From: Tanypteryx hageni
Lineage: Eukaryota; Arthropoda; Insecta; Odonata; Petaluridae
Direction: 5' to 3'
Assembly: GCA_028673005.1 (NCBI GenBank)
Contig: CM054116.1
Span: 64,357,682 to 64,421,681, forward strand
DNA: 64,000 nt
Shown here: positions 24,431 through 39,400 of the stretch, in pieces
How the letters are laid out: each line of letters opens with the position of its first letter
Numbering within the stretch: the first letter of the stretch is position 1
Made by a program: the position numbers and the translations under genes
The notes under the pieces: generated by a model
What the model was told of the DNA's origin: nothing
Database searches by the model: none
Seen by the model: the letters and a program-made list of their open reading frames with translations, nothing else

Positions 24431-27400
24431 CTGAAATACCACAATTCCTCAAAATATACATGCTGATTGAATGAAGATTTTATTTTAAAAATTACCATGA
24501 CAATTCTCTTTAAACCTTCAAAAACCATGTTACATCTTTTGTAAACTATTTTTTTTACCTCATTGAGGTAGATACTTGTTTTTAATTACATATGTTGCAG
24601 CTGGAATTAACTTAAGGAAAATAGGAAGAAACTCGGTGATATCTTTACTTGGTTTTTTATTATGCTTAAATTGTGTATTTATTTAGTATATATTGTAATC
24701 TCTTAATGTGTCATGCATTATCAGAGCATGTTTTCACTATTGCGTGAATTTTACTTTTATACCAGTTTTTCATTTTTTTTAATAGTTCATAAATAGCCCT
24801 TAATGGCTTTTTACTATGAGTGCAGAAATGATAACAAAGATAAATGCTAACAACTGTGCCCATGGCAGGATTCCAACTCCCGATCCTGACATTGGGAGTC
24901 AGACATGCTAACCACTCCCTTACAGAGGTAATTCAGGTAATGTGACTGATCCTGCGTAAAAAAAAAATTGAAAATTTTGTGACATTTTGATTTCCGGCTT
25001 CAATGCAGGAAGAAGCAGATATTTAGAAACTGTTAGGCTTTTTCAAGGAATAGGTGAATGAGGGAAAATGTTGCAGATGCTGTAATCTGAGGAAGAGGAA
25101 AATCAACTCACACCAGTAATAAGGCATGAGGTTCTGATTGGCTTTGAAATCATTATCTCTCCTTAAAGCAGATACTAACATGGATAGAAATCTTAAATTG
25201 AAGTATCTACACAACCATAATGTCATCATTATAGATACATGCAGATTACCACAGAACAGATGCAGCACATACTACTTCCATCAACCAATGGACCAGAGAT
25301 TATCAATGAGCATCTGCAAATGAGCTATAGTCTTCCACCTCTGTACAGTACTTCATTTTCCTCTCCCTCTTCAAGATTATGTGTATGTGTCAAAGTCTGG
25401 GACAAAATTGTCATATCTAGTGATAAAAAAGTTTTACATATGTGCATATAAAAAGTACATACCTTATGTATGGGGTGGTTTTTTATTCACAACCATTTCA
25501 ATTGCTTATATTTTTCTTATCTCTGCAATCTCAAAACTGAAATGTTATAATAATTTAGGAAATTAAGTTGGGAGTAGCTGTAAAAATCATGCCATTCTAC
25601 ATGAACAGCAGAAAGTTTTCATTGTTACATATTCAGTGATTAAATTGCAGAGAAAATTTAGTCGAGATTGGTTTACGTATAGCACTGGCAAAAAAATATC
25701 ATTTTGGAATTTAGCTAAAAAAATTTGAAGGAACTGCCTTTGAGATCAATAGAAAAATCATGCTGGATTCTTTTGCATAACCATGCCTGATGTAGTGGAG
25801 GAAGCCTGACGGATATTACCAAGTTGTTCTAATGGAAGTTTGTGACACCTGTCACGCCAAATGCATATGAGCTATAACACGGAAAAATCTACTGCTCTGA
25901 CTTATCAGCATATCCCTACGAGATAAAGTTATTCCAACCATCAAGTGGCATTGGAAAACACAGAGGCTTGGTGTTTTGCAATGAGTTTTCTGAAATTTTC
26001 ATGAAACCTTTTTTAAACAATATGGTTTTTTGATGAAGATAATTTTCATTTAGATGGTTATGTGAGCAAACAATGCTCACTTCCGGGCTTTATATAATCC
26101 ACATATCATCCACGTATAATAATCTCTTGCAACCTTGATGAGCTAGTGTAGTGTGCTCTTCCCAAAAATTGACATATTAGCACTTGTGTTAATTGATAAG
26201 TCTATTCTGAAATTTACCTGTACGCAACAATTTTTTCATGGGATATGGTGTTCATATTGATGAAACTTGGTTCCAACAAAATTGCACAAGGCCTCATACT
26301 GCATACATGGTGTTGAGCTTTTTGAAGAAAACATTTGGAAACAGATTCTCTGATGTTCATGGCTGAGGTCTTGCTTGGCCACCTTTGTCAACTGATTTAA
26401 GCATGTGTGAACGTTTTCAATGGAGATATCTCAAAGACGGTGCTTAGCACCAATCCACGCACGATTGATGATTTCAAAGTAGAAATAGAGCAAGAAGTTT
26501 ATTCCATCTCCATGGAAACTTTGCAAGCTGAACTCCGGAATTTATCCAGATTTGACTCATAATTTAATATGAGATGAGAATATATCAAACGTTTCATATT
26601 GAGGACTATATTTCCCATGTCTTCTGGTTCTTTCATTAAATAAATAATGAGATCTGTGCTGGTTGTTTCCATTTCATGGACAAACAGTTTGATGAATCAA
26701 AATGAATAAAATAAAGAGAAATTTCCCAAGTCAGCTGTTGTACAGAAAATATCATCAATGGGTTGATATTGTTCTCAAAATGTTTCCATCAAGTTCACCT
26801 TTAAAAATCTACTTAAAATTAATCGATTGTGTCAAGTTTAATTAAATGATAAATTAGGTTCAAATTGGTCAGCTAAAACTAAGATTGTTAGATGTAAAGA
26901 CATCTTAGTGATTCTCATTTTTAGATATTTAATCCATAAAGCACAGAGAAAATGCAAAAAATAATGAGTCATATTATTAAGAGAATTAGCATTTTTAGCC
27001 TCTTTTTTTAGGTCATACATTTAGTTTATATGCTATTTTAAACAACAAGAATGAAAAACAAATTGAAATTTCCACAGTAAATTTATTAAACACCACTACC
27101 AGGGTTCAACATTTCAATGTCATTATCAGGTGGAAACTCTGAAGAGTGGAGTTTAATAAATTTATTATGAACATTTTCAAAATTGGTTTTTATTTGCAAT
27201 TATTGAAATAGAGTGCCACAAATTTAAGACCACCTTTTGATTTTATGTTTTAGATTAACCTCGAAGATAATTATAAAATGTTAGTGAGAATACTTGAGAC
27301 TAAGTTAAAATAATGACGGGTTTGCAGTGCCTATTTTAAGAGAAATTGGAAAATGCGCAAATTAATTTTTTGGACTATTAGAGATTATTTTTATTAAAGC

Positions 27401-30400
27401 TTGGAAAACTGTAATATTAGAAACGTTATGCCATCACGGCGAAACATCATAAAAAAGTGCCTTGTATGTGTGGGACCTTGTTAGTGCACACATTCCCTGG
27501 TGTGCCCATACATTAAGATGACACATAAGAAAACTATATTTGGAATCTCGGTAATTTTATGCAGAACTCAAAGAAAAGATTATAAAAAATCACAGTATTC
27601 ACTGTCTAAACAAAACACAAAACTATTGTTAACTTTTTAAAAAAGTAACTAAAGAAATATTCTTACAAAATTAACAATCTTAAATATAAATCAGACTAAA
27701 GGACAAGTTAGTTATAATAAAACAAGAAGTCCAAATCAGGATTAATGCTGGCTGGTTTCCCAAAGTTGACCCAAATTTATTACTTATATTCACAGGAAAT
27801 GTTTCAGTGTGTGTTAGTCAGTCCAAGGAATTCTCATGAATTCATAGTTAATCAATGATAGAGAAAAATTGGTAATCAAATTAATAGAGCATCGTCAGGT
27901 TTAAAATACTAAAAGCAATGTCAAAATCTCTTTTGGACATATTTTGCATGTATTTTTTAAATAAACGAATTTAATAAATGTTACTGTTTATACACTAATT
28001 TGTATGGATCAACTGTCCATTGCTGAAGGGTAGTCAAATGGAAAAGAAAATAACTCATTTGTTCAGTCGTCTATGCTCAAACCAAATTTGGTAATAATCG
28101 TCTCCATGGCAGCAATCTGATAAAATGTGATTTAAAATGCAAAAACGCTATGTTTTAGTGGAAATTCAAGCAAACAGGATCAATTATCATAATTCGGTGA
28201 TAAGAATTAAAATTTACATTCTTTTCCCCATAAAACTACAAACCTCACTCCGATATCACAATTTTAAGATATTTTCAAGTATTAAAGAAAACATTCCTGC
28301 ACGATGGATTTGAGATTTCCTATGTAAAACAAATATGGAAAAAACGTTCCTGGAATCGAACCCAGGACTTAAATCATCGCAAAATAAAATATAGTGCGGA
28401 GGTGGGCCCTAGCAGCACAAGCCTCATACCAAGTTTTATGAAAATCGGTCCATTGATCCAAAAGTTGTTAGTAGGGGACACAGACAGGTCCATTTCATAA
28501 GGCTATGTTTCCTTTGGAAATCAGACTAAAAACAAGATAAATATTATATTAATAATATTTGTGAAAAAAGTCAATCAAAACTTAATTTTTTTCTGTGGCA
28601 CATCTTCATTTTCCGGTGTCCCTGACTCAGTAAATATCATTCTGAAGTACTCGTAGCACTTACTCTTTCTGTTTGAAACATTTTCATGCCTTCATTTTTG
28701 CTTATTGAGCCACAATAAAAGTTTTCTTTTGGATCCCAATCCATGACATTTGGCCTATTAAAATGCACACATAAATATTTAGTTTAGGTGTTTAAATTCA
28801 TAGAGGACCTTAATTATGTTTTCAGCAAGTTGTTGGTGCTAATGCATCTTTCAACACCTGCAGAATGAGGAGTGGTAGCTAATATTTTAGCCAACACAAC
28901 TAAAATTTACTTATAGTTATCAGTAGATGTGGAGAGTTGTTCGACTATGTTTGCCAAACTTGCTGATTTGAAGACTTTTTTCTACACAAAAATTTTTATA
29001 TTGCAACAATAACTGTGACAAATCTAATCAATGGCCATGGAATGAATGAATTTTATAAAAATCTGTAGAGGGGTCCAGTGCTACAAATGGCTCTAAGATT
29101 GTTAAAACTTGATAAATGCCATAGCGTTGAATTAAGAATTGTCTGAGACTGCAAATAATTTTAATTCCAATTGCAGCAACCTTGTGCCTGTTGCTGATGA
29201 ATAAATTATGTTCCTTTCTGCAGGGTGGAAGTGTCCATTGTTCTATACCTCGAAGATATTTTATTGGGGTATTATCTTTGTCTTCATTATTTGTTTCTAT
29301 GGTCCATTTAAAGTGTCTTCCCATCCTCTTGGTAAAATATGTTCCTGAAGTTCATCAATGGTCTACAAACATGATTTTAAATGTACTGACATATCAATAA
29401 TTGTTATGTTATCTGCATTTTTTTTAAATCTTGAAAATATTTATTAGCATTGCTCAGAAATGTTGATGGACTTTTGCTGTGTGGGGACTTGAACGTAGAC
29501 CTTCTTAAAGATACAGTTGATAAAACAGACTTCTCCAACTTCTTAAGTAGTTTTGGTCTGAAAATCATTAATGATGAGCCCACAAGAATATCTTCCCGCT
29601 CATGTTCTCTCATAGATTTCCTAATATCTGATATCCCCACCTCTAATTTCTCTTGCAAAACATTACATACAGGCCTCTCGGACCATTTGGCACTAAACTT
29701 CTCTTTAAAATTTTCCAAGACATCCATAGCTGTAAATCCTATGTACATATCTAAACGAATTTTTAGGCAAAACTCTATTGAACAACTCCGTGTTATGTTA
29801 TCCAATGAAAATTGGGAGGATGTATCAAATGCTCTAGGCACCAATGCTAAATTCAATGCCTTTATGAATTATTTTTTGATGTACTTCAATGCTGTTTTCC
29901 CCATTAAACGAGTTAGGCAGAGAACCTTAAATCTAAATAAAAAATTTTATTCTAATGATTTAATAATCATGGGGCAATTTCTACGGGATTTACACTATAA
30001 ATGCAAATACATTGATCCCAATCTCTCCTGTACTTATAAACGATCTCTTAAAAAATTCAAACAATGTGTTTCAGATTACCGGAAACTAATCAATGAAAAC
30101 TATATTCATTCATCCAATAATATTATTAAATCTGCCTGGGACGTAATTAAATGCAGTACCAAAGCCACAATGATTAACCCAAACCAAAATAACATTAGTT
30201 TCAATAATTGGTTTTTCTCCAACCCTGATGAAATAGCTCAGCACTTCAACTTACAGTTCTGTCAAACCACTCCCATTGCAATTACCCCAACTGTTTCTTA
30301 TCATTCCATGTCTACTCCTTCTTCTAAATCACTATTTTTAGCTCCACTAATGTTCATGAAATTCAAAATATTGTTAGGTCCTTTGACAACTCTTGGTCAT

Positions 30401-33400
30401 GTGGTCTTGATGAGATCCCAATGCCTATATTTAAAGCTGTCATTAATTATATTGCTCTTCCTCTAGTTAATATAATAAATTCATCTTTCTATGAAGGGCA
30501 ATTCCCCTCTAGCCTTAAATTTGCTTGTGTTCTCCCCATTCCTAAAAAAGGCTCTCTCTCTAACTCAGATAATTATAGGCCTATATCAGTATTATCGGTA
30601 TATTCCAAAATCTTTGAAAAAATATTTTATAACCGAGTAATCCATTTTCTTGAATTTTTTCTTCTACTCCATGAATCTCAACATGGCTTCAGGAAAGCTA
30701 GATCCACTATATCAGCTTCCTTCCAATTAATTAACCAGGTCCATCAGGCATTAAATAAGAAAGACTTCACTCTTGGTATCTTCTATGATCTGTCAAAGGC
30801 GTTTGATAGCATTAATCATGAAATACTATATACTAAACTTCGCAATGTGGGAATAAATGGAAATGTCCTCAATTGGGTAAATTCCTTTCTGTCTGGCAGG
30901 CAGCAAATTGTAAAATAAACACATCAGACTTCTAATGGTGTAATCACTTCTAAATCTAAACCTCTAAAAGTATGGAGTGGTGTCCCTTAAGGTTATATAC
31001 TAGGGCCACTGTTTTTCATTATATTCATGAATGACCTTCTCCATAATATTGCTAATAGCAAACTCCTATTATAAGCAGATGACACATCATGTGTATTGCA
31101 CTCTGAAAATCTGCCTGATTTAATTAATATATCAAAATTCTGTGGACAGCATGCTTCACTGGTGTCAATCCAATAATCTTAAAGTGAAAAGTAATAAAAC
31201 CCTTTACCTTCAATTTCACACAAAAAAGTCACCTCCTTCCTGCAGTCCATTACTAAAAATGGACCATTCAAACATTGAACGTTCTACTTTGGTAAAATTT
31301 CTAGGTATACATATTAGTGATGACTTAGATTAGTCAATCCATATTAATTCTGTTATGAAAAAAGTGGCCACTGGCATTTTTATGCTAAGAAAATTGGCAC
31401 CCATTGTCTCTATCAGTACCCTAAAACTTTTCTATTTTGCTAAAATTCATTCTTTTCTGTCCTATGGCATCATATTTTGTGACAATGTCAGCTATTCCAA
31501 CAAAGTCTTTTCTTTACAAAAGCATTCTATCAAGGCAATGTTGCAATTACCTTACCGAACTCCTGGCAAGCCATTATTTCACTCCCTTAGTATATTAACT
31601 CTCCCTTCAATCTATATTTTAAATTGTGCTACTTTTGTTAAACAACACCCTCACCTTTTCCCGACAAATTCCAACTACCACTCGCATCATACTCGCAAAA
31701 GACTAAACATTCATTTAAATGAGTATCACTTGTCCCTTTCCCTAAAAGGACCTCACCATGCTGCCTCCATTATATTTAATAACTTACCCTCTAGGATTAA
31801 GTCAACCTCCTGTACCTTGTCTTTCAAGAGGCAATTGAAGCGCTATCTAATAAGTAAAAATTACTATAGTGTCTCTGAATACTTGTCTGATAGTGATTTG
31901 TAATGTGACAATAATACAGGCTAATTTTCTTCTCTGTTTTCAATTCAGTTTTTGTATTGTATTGTCTGTGCTTTTTTATGTTTTATTTATGACTTATTCC
32001 ATGTCTATGTAGACCTACGGAGTTAATAAAGTTTCATTCATTTGTAAAATATCAGCAAGAACTGCTATCAACTCTAGATTGTCAAACTTTGTTAAATATT
32101 TGTAAAAACCTTAACACTTTACTAAAAGGACTAACACATTCCAGGATGTTAAAATGTCATGTAAATGTTGATGCAAAAATTCTCTCAAGCACACTTCAAA
32201 CAATTTGGGGATTGTTAAATGAGACTTCTGCATCTTTAGCAATGGTTTTCAGGTCACTTGTCTGAAGGCCTGATTGATGGAAATATGTTGAAATCCTAAT
32301 AAATTTTGGAAACAATGTTTACTTTGGCTATATTTTTTGCTCATATCTTTCCATGTTAATTGGGCTCTGTGGGCTTCACACCATATCTTCATAATTTGTG
32401 GTGATCCTAGTTCCCTTTTATCATCATCAATAAGCTTCCATGGGCAATTTTTTCTCCAGTGTTTATACTAGCACCATCGGACACTACAGGTGACACTTTT
32501 CTAAACAGCCATCTGTAATCCCCAAAACTGTCACTAAACATCTCTTTTATAACCTTCAACATCCCTTTTGCACTGCATTCTGCTTGTTCAGCTACACCTA
32601 ATAACAGTGTTTCTTTTTGGCCATTTTTGTTGACTATTTTCCACAGCATGTAAATTTTATCAATATTTGTTCTATCAACTGAGCCATCAATTCTCAGTGA
32701 CAAAGCTAAGTTGCTGCTTTTTCTTCAATATTGTAATATTAGATTCTATAATACAGTTAAGTATTTGTAAATGTGAAGATGGAGTGATATATTTTTCATA
32801 TTGTGATCCAACGGCAGGTATTTTTGGATTTTTTAGCTTTTCTCTTATAATATCTGGTTATTTTAGGCACACAATACAATAAAAATATTTCCGTCCACTA
32901 TTATTCCAAAATTTCAGATATTCAATGTTAGGTTTGTTGGTGTCTTGAAGTGATTTACCTACATTTGTGTTTCCAAATGTTTTATCAACGTTTGTATCAT
33001 GCAATGCTTTATCCACAGTTGTATTTTCAAATGTCATCAAATCAATATTTATTGTAGATGTAGATGCCAAGGGCATAACATCATCTATTATATCGTTTTT
33101 GTAGGCAGAAGCAGAAGGTACAGGCATGTCTTGAGCTCTCTGATGTTTTGGAGATATAGGTGTATTGAAAGCTTACGGTCCTTAAATGAATTTTACTAAT
33201 GTTTGATCACACAATATTAGTAAAATTCAAATATGAATTATCATATTCCCTAACTTAGGAGTGGTAGGATCTGTATCTATGTTAATAATAAATTAAATAA
33301 AAACTGAAAACAAAGTAATGCGTATGAAAACACAATATCAAAATGAAACAAATTAAAATAAAAACTATTACATGAGACTAAAACAGCAACCACAGCTATG

Positions 33401-36400
33401 ATAACAAATAATGATATCAACAATAAGTATTAACAAAGAAAACAATAGCTAACAAGAAATGCAATAATAAACACTCGATAACCAAACAGCAATGAAAACA
33501 ATGCCAGTAAGAGCACATCGTAAGGTTGTCAATAAAGGCATGTGGAGTCTCAGTAGAAAATGACCCTTTCCCCCACACAGCCTGCATTTCGAGAATGAAA
33601 TTCCAGACCAAAATGCGTTTCTGCGCATGGGCCATAAACTTTCAACAGAGCTATATACAGCATAAACATCCAAAGTATTATGTTGCTGTTGACAGTTTCC
33701 TTCTTTTTGGCTCAATGCTAATGGAATTAAGGTTCCATCTAAATTAATTATTTTTATATAAATATATACATAGACAATTTTCGACCAAGTATGACTTACC
33801 TTTAAGCAGAAAAGAAAAGCTAGTTCAATTGAATCAATCAATTCTGTATATGCCCATAATGCAGCAGTTGGCGCTGACGGAGTCTCACTGTGAGAAATGA
33901 TCAAACTAAACAAACCACTTAGTGAGAATTATCTAACTAAATAGACCATTAGCATGGTTCAGATACTGAGATAGCTAACCCATGACAAAGAGTAGTATAA
34001 TAACTTATTCATGATTCATGTATTACTTAAAAAAAAGAACTAGCAACTGTACAAAATTGATTATAGAGCTGCACATTTGACTTTTAGAACTGCATGTTAA
34101 AATAGACCCTGGGGGTTTTAAGTGAGTGAATTCAAAATAGTTAAATTGTTATGTTGAAGTAGAGGAATGTATTCACCTTGCATCCATATTTTATGTAATC
34201 CATATCTATAAATGAAGAAATAAGGATGAGTTAATGAATTGCTGTATTTGGTGTATTCCTCTGTATGTGATGAATATATGGTTCCTTAGGAAAAAACACT
34301 TGAAAAAAAAACCTGAGAATATAGGAAACCATGGATGGCCATGTACCTGTCTTTGGTTAGTTTACTGATACCTAATGATAATGAAGATACATATTTCAGA
34401 ACCAATGAGAGCCAATAAGGCAGTGATGTAAGGTGTTGATACATCAGAGGCTCCCTCTATATAAAAAGAATTAAATGTTAAAATCAGTACTATGGTATGC
34501 CATCTTACATTGGTATACCAAAATTTCTTCAACTGGCACTGATAAATATTTTTCTAAATATACCCTTGGTTTAATTTTTCTATTATATTAGTACAATTTA
34601 AATGTGTTTTCTGCATATTATAAACTGCATAAAGGAATTTTATATCAATAGAAAGAATGATTGGTTAATAAGTAATTGGGATTTATAAGAAATTATATTT
34701 TTAAAAGGCCGTCTAAGATTTAATTAAATGTTGGTAGTTAAGTGTCACCTTCATTTCAATGTCTATGAGCTTTATTTCTTTCCTCATCTCTCTGGTTTCC
34801 TCTTCCATTTCCATCAGCTTTTTATTCAAAGTTCCAGCTAATTGAAGAAATTCAAGGCGTGGTTTCTCCATTTCCCTAATTAAGACAATAAAGGAATCAT
34901 TTCAATGTTAATGCAGTATTGGAAAAAGACAAAACAGGAAGTAAATATTATTATTTTCATGCCTCGATTCAGGTTTATTTGATTATGATAGTCAACAGGG
35001 CTGTGGCATATTAATCTGCCACCTCAGTAGGAAGCAAATATGCTACCTGGAGAGGCTTATAATAACAGCAATATTTGTGTAATGTCAAAATAATATCATT
35101 TTGATAATAGGGATGTGAAACTAAATTTTCCTGTCTTCTAGAAAGATTCTAATCTAAATCAGAAGTTTTACTTACCCCTGAAAAATAATTTTAATACCCA
35201 TTCATTTATATCCAAAGATCTCAAAATTAAATTAACAATCACAAAGTAAAGAATCAAAGTTAAAGGAAGCCATTTACAGTGAGCACTTCTTTTGATTAAA
35301 ACTAATCAAAAAACTTCATAAGTAATAGGTAACTTCAAATTAAAATTTCGCGAATTTTATGAAAGCCTACTACTAACTTAAAAAAAAGAATTCTTAAAAA
35401 AAAATTTTCATGTTATGTACACTACTAGATAAGGAATGCCTACATTTTTTAAACACTGTATGCTATTAACTTGGGAATTAGTGAGATATGTAATCACTAT
35501 TCTTCTTCAAATTACTTTCCAATATATGAGTAGTTTCATGCAGTGCAGGGGCTGATTGTATTCCTGCACTAAGGAAATACTAACAATGCAGTACCCTTTT
35601 CTTTAATCTTTGTCAAAGGCTGTAGACTTGAGATGCAATGTTTATGTTTAAAATTCAAGATTGAAATTTTTTATGTTATTCTCAGAACTCCAACGTCTGT
35701 TTCAAAATAATTTTCAGAAAATACCAAAAAAGTGACCATTTTCTATCTTTACAATGATGATGGTTATTTTCTACTGAAATAGGTGTTGTTAGTTTTGTAA
35801 AGTTATTTTGGCATTGACTTAACAAGGCCATGATATGCAGGGCTGGTCAACATGCTTCTGAGGGATAGTCTTCAGGTCGCTATCATGGGTGACATTTTTC
35901 TATGGGCGGTATTACACTAATATAGCCACTGATCTGCACCATAGTGCAGTGATCCGGGGAGATATTTTGTTTTGTCACATTAGTTGCAAGGTCGGATAAA
36001 GGACTTGGAGGCACTGATCTATAATTTTTTCCAGACCACCTCCCACATGCACGCCTCTGTGACTGATAGGGTCCAACCCCTCCTGATCATGGAACACATC
36101 TGCACCACTGCACCTTGGTTAATCTGGCATTGCTCAAGCACCAAATTTTGACACCACGTAAGCATGGTTAAACTTCTTCCTTTTCCTTCTAATCATGGAG
36201 TTCCAGGAAGTATCAGCTACTTCAATGTCTTCTTAAACGTGCCTATTTTTGCATGCAACTTTTGTTTCAATTAAATGCCTTCATCCATTATTAAGACGAC
36301 AATTGGAGGCATTAGTTTTTTGCATTATATTCATCATCATAGGTAGTCTGTCCGTAGACAGGTCCGTGATTATTCATGGTTAAACCTGGTTCTCCATATA

Positions 36401-39400
36401 CTCCTATTTTCCGCTGTCCTCTTCATATCTTGATAACTCTCTTTCCCTTTCAAATCGTCTATCAGCTGATACCTTTTCCTACCTCTTTCCCTTTTCCCAT
36501 CTAGTTTTCCTTCTAACACATCTTTAATCATACTCTCTCTCCTCATGTAATGTCCAACCCAGTTAGCCTTCCTCTTTCTGATAGTCTGTATAATCATTCG
36601 CTTCTCTCCTATTCTTCGTAGCACTTCATCGTTTTTCATCCTATCTGTCCATTTTATCTTCAGCATTCTCCTCCAAGTCCACATTTCAAAGCTTTCCAAG
36701 TATTTGATGTCATTTTTCCTTAGCGTCCATGTTTCTGCCCCATACAATGCTATATTCCATACGTAGCATTTTATCAACTTCTTGCTGATATCTTCCCTTA
36801 TATTCCCTGTAAGTAGTTGTTTCTTTCTCCTGAAAGCCGCTTTTGCTTTTCCTATTCTAGTTTTGATCTCATCCGTACATTTTGCCTCTCGTGTTATGAT
36901 ACTTCCAAGGTATTTATATTCTGAAACTTGTTCTAATGGCTTTCCCCCAATAGTTATGTTCAGATTCTCTTCTTTACCCGATATTCGAATGACCTTGGAT
37001 TTTTCTGTATTTATTTCCATACCGTATTTTCTACCTGTTATCACTAGTCTATTTATCATTTTTTGTAGTTCCTCTTCCTTTCTTGCTAGAAGTACTTGAT
37101 CATCTGCGTATTTTACTGTTCTTATAATCCTTCCTCCAATTTTGAAATCCCCTGTGTCTTCTAAAGCTTCTTGCATTAGACTTTCTCCATATATATTGAA
37201 TAGGGTTGGCGATAGGCAGCAGCCTTGTCTTACTCCTCTACCGATATTTATTCCGCAGGTGTCCACATTCTCAAACCTAACCTTTACAACTTGATTCTCA
37301 TATAGATTCCTAATCAGTCTCCTGTCTTTCCAGTCTACACCTATATCCTTTAATATCTTCATCAACTTTACCCAATTTACTCTATCAAAGGCCTTCTGCC
37401 AGTCTACGAAACATGCGCAGATATCTTGACTGTATTCTATTGCCCTTTCTGATATGATTCTAACTACTCCTATAGCATCTCTAGTTCCTCGTCCTTTTCT
37501 GAAACCGAATTGATCTTCCCCTATTATTTCTTCTGCCTTTTTCTCCAGCCTTTTATTAAGAATCCTCGTGATGATCTTCGATGTGTGTGACAGAAGGCTT
37601 ATAGTTCTGTAATCTTTACACTGCATTGCCTTTGGCTTCTTCTTTAGAGGGATCATTGTTACTTCTAGGAAATCCTGAGGCCACTCTCCCGTGTCGTAAA
37701 TCTTATTAATTAATTTCGTGATCGCTTTTAGTCCTTCTGATCCTATGACTTTAAGTATCTCAGCCGGTATTCCATCGCTGCCCGTGGCTTTCCCCTTCTT
37801 TAGTTCCACTATCGCCTTTTCTACTTCGCTCTCCATAATACTTGGTCCTAAGTTGTCTTCTTCAATGTTTTTCTCATTTTCCAGTTCTATTTTCCCCTCT
37901 CCTGCCTGTTTGCCGTATAATTCCTTAATGTATTCTTCCCATACCTGTGCTACAGCCTTTGTTTCTGAGACTATCTTCCCATCCGTATTCATAATTCCTT
38001 TACCACAAATTCCATTAGACTTCTTATCTTCTAATTCCAGTGCCCTAGCGTACATCATATCGTACCGTCCTAACTTCTCCATTTGTTCTATTTCATCACA
38101 TTTTCCTTTTATCCAGTTTTCTCTAGCTTTATCTGTTACCCTTCTCAACTCATTGTTTATACGCCTATAGTTGGCTCTACCTTCTTCACTGTTAACGTTT
38201 TTCCATTTTCATCTCTCATCCATTTTCTCCAGCATTTCCTTCGTGATCCATGGTTTTCTGATTTTCTTCTCTTGTTTTCCAATCTCTTTATCCAAGGTAT
38301 CCTTGATACTGGTTTTAATTTCATCCCATTCTATATCAACGGTCTTCGGTTTGTTTTCCAACTTTCTTAGGTTATCTTCCAACTTCATGCTGACTACATC
38401 CTGCCTTTCTTTCAGTTTTTCTAGGTCCCAGGTCTGTCTTTCTCTTCTCGTTTTTCTTATTTGTTTGAGCTTTGTACTCACGTCAAGTATTAGAAGGCTG
38501 TGATCTGAATCAATGTCCGCTCCTTGCAATGCCTTGGCATTCTTTATGCTGTTCCTGAATCTTTGTTTTACAAGGATGTAATAATTATATTATAGAGTGA
38601 TAATTAAAGTGTAGGGTTCATTTGGTTGATCCCCTCCAAAAGAATTTCATGGACTTTATAAGTAAGAATTCTTAGTTTGTATGAATTCATAAATTTAAAA
38701 TTTTGTTAAGTCCATAAAAACAAACGAATGACCTGTAAATATTCTGTAAATTATTTCGTGGTTTTTAGAAAATTTTTGATCATTGATCCTCAATAAAAAA
38801 TGCTCATTGCATCCATGCACTCATATATTAATTTCACTCACACTGACACCTTGATTACAAAGACAATTCATCAGAAGCAAATTAATTCTTAGAATTCACC
38901 CTTAACTAGATAAATATAAACAAACTTTTATTTTTACCTTCGATACTCTTACGATGATGTTGTAATGTAATTAGAAGATGAAAATTAACGAATAGTGATT
39001 TTAATTACTAGAATATTGATTCTGCTGGGCATCTGTTTCATCTTTACTAATTTTTAATGGTTTTTCATCCTACTCACCTCCACCTTCCTTCATCATCAGT
39101 CTCATTTAATTTCAGAGCGAGAACTTCGCTGGCAAAGGGATCATCACGGGCACTCATCATTAGACCTTGTAATAATTGCGACTCGGTCCACTTCCAAGAC
39201 AGATGACATCTGAATTTTGAAAGTGTATGTCGGCTCTTCTTCTTTCTAGTCATTCCAGTCCTATTTTGCTCATCTTTGCTGGTGGTTAATGAACCTTTTT
39301 GTAAGGAAGATTCCTTCAAGTGTGCAAGTGCCTTTTTATGAAGCAGGATCTTTCAAAGACGTAAATGACTTTAAGTTAAATATATCTGTATATTGAATAG

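Noticed and set aside
24855..24930. Functional tRNA-Trp
   Set aside because: The acceptor stem does not pair and position 33 is not T.
25245..25430. Plus-strand exon with ITTEQMQHILLPSTNG
   Set aside because: The acceptor and sequence are suggestive, but the donor is weak and the frame continues into AT-driven sequence; kept only as a note.
29404..29856. 150-codon minus-strand frame
   Set aside because: It is antisense to the LINE endonuclease domain.
37718..38503. Plus-strand frames of 95-150 codons
   Set aside because: They are antisense to the RTE-like LINE ORF.
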